Source: Photobacterium sp. Ph5 (GTDB lineage Bacteria > Pseudomonadota > Gammaproteobacteria > Enterobacterales > Vibrionaceae). From it: a stretch of 44,433 bases of DNA. Positions 7,742 to 15,175 of the stretch are shown here, piece after piece. The notes under the pieces were generated by a model. It was not told where the DNA came from, did not search any database, and saw only the letters and a list, made by a program, of their open reading frames with translations. Both the position numbers and the translations under genes were made by a program. Each line of letters begins with the position of its first letter. Position 1 is the first letter of the stretch. Location: the NCBI RefSeq assembly GCF_022129445.1, contig NZ_JADQAQ010000026.1, forward strand, positions 18,096 through 62,528, written 5' to 3'.

Positions 7742-8005
7742 TTAGAATAAAATCGGTTTGTCAGTAGATGGTTTGCACTGACCACGTAGATACTCCCATC
7801 CATCACATTGGCTACCGTTCTTGAAATGACAAACGCCAGCTTGGCTACCATCTTTATTCGTTGTTATTTGGTAATTACCACCGTGTTCAACACAGTATGT
7901 TGCTGCAGGATTTGCCATGTTTGCAGTTGGTTGAGTAGGCAGTGTTTTACAACCAACCAATGAGGCTGAAGCAATAAGAGAAAGTAATAATAGTTTCTTT
8001 TTCAT
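7742..8005 (-). CDS. DUF333 lipoprotein (paralogue 2)
   Basis: The 87-aa product has a clear lipobox, SLVGC, with the Cys at 19, so outer- or inner-membrane lipid anchoring is expected. One DUF333 module follows: NPAATYCVEHGG, GVCHFKNGSQCDGWEYLRGQC. It lacks the second Cys-rich half found in both neighbours. It is the first gene of a probable two-gene unit with the one at 7345. Its upstream region shares motifs with that of paralogue 3. Confidence 0.87.
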   Translation of the reverse strand: MKKKLLLLSLIASASLVGCKTLPTQPTANMANPAATYCVEHGGNYQITTNKDGSQAGVCHFKNGSQCDGWEYLRGQCKPSTDKPILF

Positions 8006-8021
8006 GATCTAATCCTAATTT

Positions 8022-8109
8022 AAACGATAGCTTCGTTTTACACGCCTATTCACGTGATGAATGATTTAGGAGTATTCTGTATTTAAAACACCGTTCAAAT
8101 GTCAGGGGA
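8022..8109 (-). promoter_or_regulatory. Shared upstream elements of DUF333 gene 2
   Basis: An inverted repeat AAACGA-TAGCT-TCGTTT (8022-8038) lies just before the start, and AAATGTCAGGGG at 8098-8109. Both recur upstream of DUF333 gene 3 (8716-8734 and 8812-8823), which suggests common control. On the minus strand the second element reads CCCCTGACATTT, containing a CTGACAT half-site like those in the Pho-like box at 20263-20280. Confidence 0.5.
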
Positions 8110-8213
8110 ATGACAAAAGACAATAATCAATAAGATTGTCGATTATTCATTAAAGGTGAATAGACAGGATTGATAGCTGATATACGGTAATAAGGTAAGG
8201 GCTAAAGATTTGA

Positions 8214-8249
8214 ATAAAAAATACAGCTTAACATTTGCTAAGCTGTATT
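8214..8249 (-). terminator. Terminator after DUF333 gene 3
   Basis: An 11-bp perfect stem (8220-8230 with 8239-8249) has an 8-nt loop and an A-run on its left, which gives a U-tract on the minus strand. It ends the transcript from 8659. Confidence 0.8.
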
Positions 8250-8287
8250 GTTTAAAAGTGATTAATCAGGGGGAAGAGACTAATCAC

Positions 8288-8659
8288 TTAGTAAACGCGA
8301 TTACCTTTTTTACGATTACACTTGTGATTATAGAAATCTTCTAGATCACATGTTGTATTCCATTTAGCAAATTTACATACGTCACCGGTAGCAAATCCAC
8401 CTTTTTTAACACAGTGGTCGACTAATTTTTGCTTATGTGTTTTACCTGATGGCTTACATTGGCCTTTCATAAATGCATATTCTTCACATGTACTACCGTC
8501 GTTAAAGACGCAATAGCCTTTTTCTCCATCGCCACCCATCGGAGTACGGATTTCAACATGACCACCATGTTGAACACAGAAATCTGATGCTGGGTTACCG
8601 AATGCAAAAACAGAGCCTGAAAGCAGTAAACCAACAACAAGTAGTAATTTTTTCATCAT
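8288..8659 (-). CDS. Exported DUF333 protein (paralogue 3)
   Basis: The 123-aa product has a signal peptide (MMKKLLLVVGLLLSGSVFA) without a lipobox, then DUF333: NPASDFCVQHGG, GYCVFNDGSTCEEYAFMKGQC. A second Cys-rich half (HCVKKGGFATGDVCKFAKWN, then CDLEDFYNHKC) aligns with that of the gene at 7345. These two are therefore the closest pair in the trio, and the 87-aa gene between them is the single-module form. It is probably its own transcript, with the leader elements described at 8716-8823. Confidence 0.85.
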   Translation of the reverse strand: MMKKLLLVVGLLLSGSVFAFGNPASDFCVQHGGHVEIRTPMGGDGEKGYCVFNDGSTCEEYAFMKGQCKPSGKTHKQKLVDHCVKKGGFATGDVCKFAKWNTTCDLEDFYNHKCNRKKGNRVY

Positions 8660-8715
8660 TAACCTTCCGATATTAATAATAGAGTAATTGGTCGATTATT
8701 TATTGTGTGCACCGT

Positions 8716-8823
8716 AAACGAAGGAGCATCGTTTAAATAATGACGTTGTTCAATGACGAGCCATTCATAGAGTGAATGCATTAAGCGCATTGTTAATTAA
8801 AAACACTATGTAAATGTCAGGGG
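8716..8823 (-). promoter_or_regulatory. Shared upstream elements of DUF333 gene 3
   Basis: AAACGA-AGGAGCA-TCGTTT (8716-8734) and AAATGTCAGGGG (8812-8823, followed by a further G and ATGA) repeat what is seen upstream of DUF333 gene 2, in the same order. The spacing to the start codon differs between the two. Confidence 0.5.
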
Positions 8824-8893
8824 GATGAAAGGGACGGGTTATTAGATTGTTAGAAGTGTGTGCCGTTTTAGAAGGCTTTATTTTTATCATCGG

Positions 8894-8932
8894 TTATTAG
8901 AGCAAGATTAAACTGAAATCTTGCTCTAATAA
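8894..8932 (-). terminator. Perfect 16-bp stem-loop after the ferritin-like gene
   Basis: The arms are 8894-8909 and 8917-8932 with a 7-nt loop. It lies immediately past the stop codon at 8935. No clear U-tract follows, so termination is inferred from position and stem strength. Confidence 0.6.
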
Positions 8933-8934
8933 TA

Positions 8935-9390
8935 TTAGGCATATTTTTTGATAAATGTCGTCAATATATCAAGGGCATTTTTATTCCCCTGTTGCTCTGC
9001 CAGCAAATAATCGTAAATTGCATTTTCATGATCTGCGACTAACGTAAATAAAGTGAGATGTTCTGTGGCTTCATCAGCCTGTTGTTGGTAGCGCTGCTGA
9101 TAGGGAGCAACCCATGGCACCATGGTATCGACTAATTCTTTCCAAGGTAATGGCAGCCACTTGTTGGCATCTTCGAGGCCTTTTTTTTCCATATCTCGGT
9201 CATAATCAGGGCAAATTTGTCCAAGTGCTTCTAATCCATCTTTTAAGCGTTGTGCTGTTAGCTTTTCAACTTTTATTAATGTTTGCCATTTGTTGTTATG
9301 GCTATCGTCACTATACTTTTCAGCAAAGGCATTAAAAAAAACAATGCCATAAAGTTCACCTAAATAAGCGTTATAGAGTTGAGCAATCAT
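8935..9390 (-). CDS. Predicted ferritin-like helical protein
   Basis: The 151-aa, almost entirely helical cytosolic protein is not a family I can name firmly. The spacing of acidic and His residues suits a ferritin/rubrerythrin-like four-helix bundle: Glu12 in GELYGIVFF, Glu42 in KVEKLTAQRL, Glu110-His111, and Asp120-His121-Glu122 in ADHENAIYDYLL. A metal site is therefore possible but unproven. It is divergent from the CatB-like gene (75 bp apart). Confidence 0.65.
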   Translation of the reverse strand: MIAQLYNAYLGELYGIVFFNAFAEKYSDDSHNNKWQTLIKVEKLTAQRLKDGLEALGQICPDYDRDMEKKGLEDANKWLPLPWKELVDTMVPWVAPYQQRYQQQADEATEHLTLFTLVADHENAIYDYLLAEQQGNKNALDILTTFIKKYA

Positions 9391-9465
9391 TGTTGTTGTG
9401 TCCCAAAAGATTAATACATTTTAATAATACGCTTTTTATAAAAATAAGCACAAAGAAGGTTTTAT

Positions 9466-10128
9466 ATGGAGTCCTCTATTTTTCCCTCTTGGTTAGGAGG
9501 ATATGAAATTAACCGCTATCTCACTAATCCTAATATAAAAGTTGGAGATCACAGTTATTATTCAGGTTATTACCATCAACATCATTTTGAAGATCAATGT
9601 GTTCATTATCTACTAGGTGATAAATCTAGCATTGAAGTTTGGCAGTCAGGCCTTTTTGGCGATGTTGATCAATTAATTATTGGTAGGTATTGCTCAATTG
9701 CCACGGGAGTCGTGTTTATGTTGTCGGGTAATCAAGGGCACCGAACTGATTGGATCTCGACGTTCCCTTTCGATTTTCAAGAATTTGGTGATGGTGTAAA
9801 AACTGGAATCCAACGTGCTGGTGATACTGTTGTTGGTAACGATGTTTGGTTTGGGGCTGAATGCGTTATTTTACCAGGAGTAAAGATAGCGGATGGTGCC
9901 GTTATTGGAACCCGTGCCGTAGTGACGAAAGATGTAGAACCCTACTCAGTTGTTGTGGGTAATCCCTCTCGCTGTGTTAAAAAACGATTTACTGAGCAGC
10001 AGATCGCTTTGTTGTTAGAAATGCAGTGGTGGAACTGGCCTAAATCGGCATTAAAAGCAGCAATGCCATTGATGTGTAGCGCTCAAGTTGATGATCTCTA
10101 TCAATATTATCTAGCCAATATCAAATAA
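9466..10128 (+). CDS. catB: CatB-type (xenobiotic) O-acetyltransferase
   Basis: The 220-aa left-handed beta-helix acetyltransferase of the CatB/Vat branch uses acetyl-CoA to acetylate a hydroxyl on a small molecule, classically chloramphenicol. Visible marks are NPNIKVGDHSYYSGYYH, IGRYCSIATGVVFMLSGNQG, the catalytic-type His92 in NQGHRTDW, hexapeptide turns (VVGNDVWFGAECVILPGVKI), DVEPYSVVVGNPS, and the ending KKRFTEQQIALLLEMQWWNW. Compared with plasmid CatB proteins there is an insertion around residues 51-66. There are no mobile-element marks nearby, so it looks chromosomal and native. Substrate and resistance phenotype are inference. ATG 9466 follows AAGAAGG. Confidence 0.88.
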   Translation: MESSIFPSWLGGYEINRYLTNPNIKVGDHSYYSGYYHQHHFEDQCVHYLLGDKSSIEVWQSGLFGDVDQLIIGRYCSIATGVVFMLSGNQGHRTDWISTFPFDFQEFGDGVKTGIQRAGDTVVGNDVWFGAECVILPGVKIADGAVIGTRAVVTKDVEPYSVVVGNPSRCVKKRFTEQQIALLLEMQWWNWPKSALKAAMPLMCSAQVDDLYQYYLANIK

Positions 10129-10557
10129 TATTACAAATATTAAATTAATTACTTAATTATTTCATTAAGGCATTGGATATTTGGTGTCAGTTATTTCTAT
10201 ATGCTTTTTGGTTATTAAAATTCAGCTACTATTGAAATATTACATAGATTTACAATTATTTAATGCTGAAAATCCGTATTTTATGGTTAACTCTACGGTA
10301 AATGATCAACTAAATTTGAAACACTGATGCATTTTTATGCTAAAAAAATCGATTTATAGTTAAAAAGTTGATCTAAACCAGTGAAAATTCAATTTTTGAG
10401 TTTTTTTTAAAACAAAAGTTGAGACTTTCAAATTAAATTGAGTAAGATGGTTAGGCAAGCTTGTTGAGAGATATATTTTCTGACATTTTCAGTGAGCTAG
10501 CTTCAAAGTGGATAGTGATATCCGAAATTTGCCCTTAAAAATATTGATGAGATAACC
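10129..10557. other. Intergenic region upstream of ackA
   Basis: There is no gene in 429 bp. It is AT-rich with long T- and A-runs (for example near 10403). It presumably holds the ackA promoter, but no operator could be assigned with confidence. Confidence 0.5.
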
Positions 10558-11763
10558 ATGAGCAATTCTTTAGTTCTTGTAATCAATTCTGGTAGTTCTT
10601 CACTTAAATTTGCTTTAATTGATACTGTCAACGGTGAAGCTACGTTAAGCGGCCTTGGTGAGTGCTTCGGCCTCCCTGAAGCAGTAGTTAGCTGGAAAGT
10701 AAATGGTGAAAAGCACGAATATAAACTTGATGGTTTAGAGCATCACCATCAGCAAGCGATTGACCGTATTGTAGATTTAGTAAATGAACTTGGTCTAAAA
10801 GAAGATATCGTTGCTGTGGGTCACCGTGTTGTTCAAGGTGGTAACTTATTTGATCATACTGTTAAGATTGATGAAAAAGTTATCGCTGATATTGAATCAC
10901 TAAGCGATTTAGCGCCACTACATAACCCAGCACACGTTATTGGCATGCGTGCAGCAAGTAAGGCATTCCCAACTTTGTCTCAGTATGCAATCTTTGATAC
11001 TGCATTCCACCAGACAATGCCTGAAAAAGCATATACATACGCAATTTCTCAAGAAGTTAGCAAAGAGTACAACATTCGTCGTTACGGTTTCCATGGTACT
11101 AGCCACTACTTTGTAACGCGCGAAGCGGCGAAAGTGGTTAATAAGCCAGTTGACGCATCAAGCTTTATTTCTGTTCACCTAGGTAACGGCGCATCAGTAT
11201 GTGTGGTTAAAAATGGTGAAAGTATTGATACATCAATGGGTTTCACACCGTTAGCTGGCTTAATGATGGGTACACGTTGTGGTGATATCGATCCAAGTGT
11301 ACTTGAGTACCTATTAAAGAAAGGCTGGACTAAAGAGCGTCTAGAGAAAGAGCTAGTGACTAATTCTGGCTTCCTAGGTGTATCTGGCTTTACAAGCGAT
11401 TGTCGCGGCATTATTGAAGCAATGGAAGATGAAAACCATCCTCATTATCATGGTGCTAAGCTAGCGTTTGAGCTATTTACTTACCGTGTTGCAAAATACA
11501 TTGCGTCATACATGGTTGCATTAGATGAATTAGATGCAATTATTTTCACTGGTGGTATTGGTGAAAATGCAATGCCTATCCGTAGTGAAATTCTTCGCTT
11601 AATGAAGATCTTCGGTTACCAAGAAGATGTAGAAGCAAACGCGGCAGCACGTTTTGGCGCTCAAGGTATTATTACTAAGCCAAACACACCACTTGCAATG
11701 GTGATCCCAACTAATGAAGAGTGGGTGATTGCAAAAGAATCAATGGCGCTATTGCACGCATAA
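10558..11763 (+). CDS. ackA: Acetate kinase
   Basis: AckA interconverts acetyl phosphate + ADP and acetate + ATP. The 401-aa product has all ASKHA-fold signatures: LVINSGSSSLKF, GHRVVQGG, HNPAHVIGM, FDTAFHQTMP, RYGFHGTSH, HLGNGASV, DTSMGFTPLAGLMMGTRCGD and FTGGIGEN near the C-terminus. Codon choice (many CTA, GGT and CGT codons) suggests strong expression. The partner gene pta, normally next door, is absent, so this looks like a second, stand-alone acetate kinase of the type known in vibrios. Confidence 0.97.
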   Translation: MSNSLVLVINSGSSSLKFALIDTVNGEATLSGLGECFGLPEAVVSWKVNGEKHEYKLDGLEHHHQQAIDRIVDLVNELGLKEDIVAVGHRVVQGGNLFDHTVKIDEKVIADIESLSDLAPLHNPAHVIGMRAASKAFPTLSQYAIFDTAFHQTMPEKAYTYAISQEVSKEYNIRRYGFHGTSHYFVTREAAKVVNKPVDASSFISVHLGNGASVCVVKNGESIDTSMGFTPLAGLMMGTRCGDIDPSVLEYLLKKGWTKERLEKELVTNSGFLGVSGFTSDCRGIIEAMEDENHPHYHGAKLAFELFTYRVAKYIASYMVALDELDAIIFTGGIGENAMPIRSEILRLMKIFGYQEDVEANAAARFGAQGIITKPNTPLAMVIPTNEEWVIAKESMALLHA

Positions 11764-11784
11764 GTGACAATGACGTACTAGATT

Positions 11785-11880
11785 TCCGAGTGGAACGGCT
11801 CGGATGATACTTTGGTTTGGAACCCCAAAGTATATGGAACGGAAAGACGGCTCTTTGCTTTTGCATCGAGCCGTTTTTTC
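11785..11880 (+). terminator. ackA 3' UTR: three hairpins ending in an intrinsic terminator
   Basis: Hairpins are TCCGAG/CTCGGA (11785-11803), ATACTTTGG/CCAAAGTAT (11808-11834) and the terminator ACGGCTC/GAGCCGT (11847-11874) followed by six T. AACGGCTCG at 11794-11802 can also pair with the terminator's right arm (11867-11875), so two exclusive folds are possible. TGGAACGG, TTGGAACC and TGGAACGG recur at 11791, 11816 and 11835, the first two in hairpin loops. Confidence 0.8.
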
Positions 11881-11884
11881 GTTG

Positions 11885-11994
11885 TGATTGTTACCAGAAG
11901 ATGTCATATATCCCCAAGAAGCTATGTACACCCACATTCGTTCTGATTATTACAAGAAGATGTCATATATCCCCCTAGAAGCTATGTACACCCA
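11885..11994. repeat. Two ~50-bp direct repeats, 59 bp apart
   Basis: Copy 1 is 11885-11934 and copy 2 is 11944-11994, each running from TGATT.TTAC to CTATGTACACCCA with only a few differences. They are separated by 9 bp of unrelated sequence. A poor third match may start near 12003 (GTTACTATCAGG). No gene lies across them. Confidence 0.85.
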
Positions 11995-12286
11995 AAGTTT
12001 TGGTTACTATCAGGTAGTGTCATAAGCTTTTATAAGTTGTTATTTTTAAATATGACTGATTGATTGTTTTTATTGCTCTAAATGTAACTATTAATTCTCT
12101 TTATTCTTTTATTTTTAAAAAATAAGTTTTCGTTAACTTGTTTTTATCTATATTTCATTTTCTCGTTAATGATAAAAATATCATGATCCCAGAGATAACG
12201 GCGATCACAGGAGAAGATGCTTGTCCATATTGTTGAACAACAGACTGTTTGTGACTTCATTTTTAAGCTTATACCTAGTTGGTATT
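11995..12286. other. Intergenic region before the TonB receptor
   Basis: There is no gene here. TGATA-AAAA-TATCA at 12168-12181 is a small palindrome with some likeness to a Fur half-site and may be a second iron operator. The rest is AT-rich. Confidence 0.4.
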
Positions 12287-12305
12287 GATAATTATTTGCA
12301 TTATC
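12287..12305 (+). promoter_or_regulatory. Fur box
   Basis: GATAATTATTTGCATTATC matches 15 of 19 positions of the Fur consensus GATAATGATAATCATTATC and lies 47 bp before the receptor start. It predicts iron repression. Confidence 0.85.
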
Positions 12306-12351
12306 ATGCGCTCCGCGACAAATTATGTGAATTTTTAAGGCTGTCTCTTTA

Positions 12352-14478
12352 ATGAATACAAAAACACTCTCAGCTGTCACTTTAGCATTAACCTTTAATG
12401 CTTCTTCCTATGCCTTGGCAGATACTTCCAATGAACAAGATGTTGAACAACTAGATACCATGGTTGTTACAGCCTCAAGAATAAAACAACAAGCAGAGAA
12501 AATACCTGGTGCGGTAACAGTAATTACGGCAAAAGAAATTGAGCAACAAAAAATCGTTTCAGATGATTTGACTTCTATCATAGCGACGATGGTGCCAAGT
12601 ATGACGCCTAGTCGTCAAAAAATGTCTAATCAAGGTGAAAGTCTACGTGGTCGAAACGCATTAATATTGGTTGATGGTGTCCCTCAAAATAATCCTTTGC
12701 GTAACGGTAATCGTTATGGTTATACCATCGATCCTGCAATGGTTGAAAAAATTGAGGTGATAGCTGGTGCCAGCGCAGCTCAAGGTATGGGGGCTACGGG
12801 GGGGATCATCAATTATGTGACGAAGTCAGCCAAGTCAGGTGATCATTGGAAACAAACTATTGGCACACGTTTTACAACCAATCTTCATGATGATGGTACT
12901 GGTGGTAAAGTTTATTACGCTTTGAGCCAGTTCGATAATATTTATGACTTCTACTTATCAGGATCATGGGATAGACAAGGGTTATATTATGATGGCAATA
13001 ATAATCCTATTGGTATGAATTCTATCCAAGGTGAAACTCAAGATAGCACAGCAAGTGATATTTATTTTAAAGGTGGATATAACTTTGGCGAAGATTTAGA
13101 TCAACGTATAGAAATGACTGTTAACCGCTATGACATTGGTAGTAATAATCATTATGTTGCTATTAAAGGCGATTTTGACCAAGGCATTCCGGGGTCCGTG
13201 GAAAAAGGGCATCCAGTAGGAGATGCTGTTTCTAATAAAGTCGCATTATACAACTTGAAATATGAGCACAACAATTTTGCAAACGGTATTTTAACTGCTC
13301 AAGTATTCTATCAAAATTATGATGCGGTATTTGGTGACGCTAACTGGGGAGCGACAAGTGCTGTTAAAAACGATCAGGGTATTATCTCTTCTGATAAATC
13401 AGGTTTTAAGCTCTCTTACGAGCGTTATGATTTATTAGACCTTGATGACTCATGGGTGTTTGGTTTCGATGGATTACAGGATAAGACGGTTCAGAAGCTG
13501 TCACATACTGGTCTCAATGTAACACCTAATATGGAGTATCAAAGTCTTGCTCCATTTATACAGGCCGACTTCCAAGCAACAGATGATTTACGTTTATCAA
13601 TGGGGGCGCGCTATGAAAGTATGCGTGTTAAGTCTGCAAATGCAAAAACATTGTGGGGCTATGGCTATAACGATGTGGTTGGCGGTACGAATAATTACAG
13701 TGAAACTGTATTCAATGTGGGTGCTATCTATTCATTAACTGATCAAGTTAATGTATTTGCAGCTTTTAACCAAGGTTTTGGTTTACCTGATTATGGTCGA
13801 GTACTACGTGGTCGATGGGGGGATGATCCAACAGTTAATCACCCTATTAACTTTAACGATCTATCATCGGCTAAACCTGTCGTAACTGATAACTATGAAC
13901 TTGGTGCGAACTATACTGGAGATAAGTTAAAGCTGAGTGCTAGTACATATTTATCGCTTGCTAAAAATGGTGCAAACTTGGTACTTCGTGGTGATAATTA
14001 TGATGTTGATCGTCAAAAGACACAGGTCTTCGGTTATGAGCTATCTTCTAATTATCAATTATTTAATGACACAGCATTGCAACTAATGTACTCACATGTT
14101 GAAGGCCGTGTTGATACGAATGAAGATAGTCACTTAGATTCAGATATGGATCTTAAAAACCTAACGCCTGATCGTATATTGTTTGCGGTTGATCAGCGCT
14201 TTAATGACAAGTTATCGGGTCGCATGCAATATAATTATTTGTTTGATGCTAAAAAAGATAACAATGCTGTAGGTAAAGCCCAACACTTTGATGGTTATGG
14301 CCTTACTGATTTATCGGCAAGGTATGATTTGGGTAAACAAGGACGTGTGTCTCTTGGTATTGAAAACATATTCAATAAGCAATATGTGAATTATTTTAGC
14401 CAAATACGAGCTAGTGATGCTTATTATTTCTCAGGACGAGGTCGAACATTTAGTTTAAATTATGAACTCGATTTTTAA
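12352..14478 (+). CDS. TonB-dependent siderophore receptor, IutA-like
   Basis: The 708-aa outer-membrane protein has a signal peptide (to about ALA, residue 23), a TonB box (TMVVTAS, about 36-42), a plug domain (about 50-160; LRGRNALILVDGVPQNNPLR, VEKIEVIAGASAAQGMGATG, GIINYVTK) and a 22-strand barrel ending in aromatic Phe (LNYELDF). NQGFGLPDYGRVLRGRWGD, NIFNKQYVNYFSQ and FSGRGRTFSLNY resemble the aerobactin receptor IutA, but the ligand cannot be read from sequence. No siderophore synthesis or ABC uptake genes lie beside it. The upstream Fur box predicts induction by low iron. Confidence 0.9.
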   Translation: MNTKTLSAVTLALTFNASSYALADTSNEQDVEQLDTMVVTASRIKQQAEKIPGAVTVITAKEIEQQKIVSDDLTSIIATMVPSMTPSRQKMSNQGESLRGRNALILVDGVPQNNPLRNGNRYGYTIDPAMVEKIEVIAGASAAQGMGATGGIINYVTKSAKSGDHWKQTIGTRFTTNLHDDGTGGKVYYALSQFDNIYDFYLSGSWDRQGLYYDGNNNPIGMNSIQGETQDSTASDIYFKGGYNFGEDLDQRIEMTVNRYDIGSNNHYVAIKGDFDQGIPGSVEKGHPVGDAVSNKVALYNLKYEHNNFANGILTAQVFYQNYDAVFGDANWGATSAVKNDQGIISSDKSGFKLSYERYDLLDLDDSWVFGFDGLQDKTVQKLSHTGLNVTPNMEYQSLAPFIQADFQATDDLRLSMGARYESMRVKSANAKTLWGYGYNDVVGGTNNYSETVFNVGAIYSLTDQVNVFAAFNQGFGLPDYGRVLRGRWGDDPTVNHPINFNDLSSAKPVVTDNYELGANYTGDKLKLSASTYLSLAKNGANLVLRGDNYDVDRQKTQVFGYELSSNYQLFNDTALQLMYSHVEGRVDTNEDSHLDSDMDLKNLTPDRILFAVDQRFNDKLSGRMQYNYLFDAKKDNNAVGKAQHFDGYGLTDLSARYDLGKQGRVSLGIENIFNKQYVNYFSQIRASDAYYFSGRGRTFSLNYELDF

Positions 14479-14550
14479 ATACAGGTAGTCTTGTATAAAA
14501 ATAAAGGCTAAGACAAGGGAATATCTTCTCTGAAATAAAATAGTAATTGA

Positions 14551-14588
14551 TGAGCTGATTGTTTCATTAAACAATTAGCTCACTTTTA
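14551..14588 (+). terminator. Terminator after the TonB receptor
   Basis: TGAGCT-G-ATTGTTT (14551-14564) pairs with AAACAAT-T-AGCTCA (14569-14582) around a CATT loop, followed by CTTTTA. It lies about 75 bp past the stop. Confidence 0.65.
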
Positions 14589-14721
14589 TATGAGAAGTGA
14601 GCAAAAGTTGGTCTTGTAATACGTTGAAAGCATCTTTCTCCTATTGGCTATGAATAGCCATCAATTCTTCAATATTATAAAGGGTTATAACTTATCGAGA
14701 CGTGAGTATCATGACTATTGT

Positions 14722-15162
14722 TTAATTATTATCTTGTGGTGTACTAAGCTTTGCGCCAGCCGTCATGATCCCATTGCTGTCGTTATTGTTATATAGCGCA
14801 CAACTTTCCATTGATAAACAGCCACATTGAATACAACTGCCTAACTGGTTTTGTAGTTGTTTTAACTCATACATTTTATCTTCAAGCTTTTGATGCCAAA
14901 GTGTAGAAAGTTGTTCCCATTGTTCTTTTTTAACGTTTTCGTTTAAGGGAATATGAGCCAAGGCTTGCTTTATTTCTTGTAATGTTAAGCCTACATTTTG
15001 TGCTGCTTTGATTACGGCAATACGGCGAAGTACAGAGCGCTTATAACGGCGCTGGTTGCTCGCGGTTCTATAACTAAGAATGAGTTCTTTTTGTTCGTAA
15101 AAATGTAACGCCGAAACACTGACTCCTGCGCGTTTTGCAACTTGTCCTACACTCAATTCCAT
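14722..15162 (-). CDS. soxR: SoxR redox-sensing MerR-family activator
   Basis: The 146-aa cytosolic regulator has an N-terminal MerR winged helix (ELSVGQVAKRAGVSVSALHF, SNQRRYKRSVLRRIAVIKA), a dimerisation helix, and the [2Fe-2S] ligand loop CIQCGCLSMESC (C-x2-C-x-C-x5-C) that is diagnostic of SoxR. Oxidation of the cluster by redox-cycling drugs or superoxide activates transcription. ATG 15162 was chosen because GGAG lies 6 nt upstream and MELSVG fits homologues. A GTG at 15174 is in frame but poor. The LysR gene stops 13 bp upstream, so the two are probably one transcript. There is no soxS. A perfect SoxR operator is found at 30212 in this window. Confidence 0.95.
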   Translation of the reverse strand: MELSVGQVAKRAGVSVSALHFYEQKELILSYRTASNQRRYKRSVLRRIAVIKAAQNVGLTLQEIKQALAHIPLNENVKKEQWEQLSTLWHQKLEDKMYELKQLQNQLGSCIQCGCLSMESCALYNNNDSNGIMTAGAKLSTPQDNN

Positions 15163-15175
15163 TTGATTCTCCACA

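Noticed and set aside
7345..8659. Hemolysins, as DUF333 proteins are sometimes labelled
   Set aside because: They are small Cys-rich exported proteins without any pore or enzymatic signature. The label has no support in the sequence.
11749..11937. A minus-strand ORF over the ackA terminator and first repeat
   Set aside because: It lies across a clear intrinsic terminator and repeat and shows no protein-like composition.
11885..11994. Minimal CRISPR array from two ~50-bp repeats
   Set aside because: The repeats are separated by only 9 bp, no cas genes are present, and the repeat is not palindromic.
12144..12380. A 78-aa ORF on the minus strand upstream of the TonB receptor
   Set aside because: It covers the Fur box and promoter, has no family resemblance and no ribosome site.
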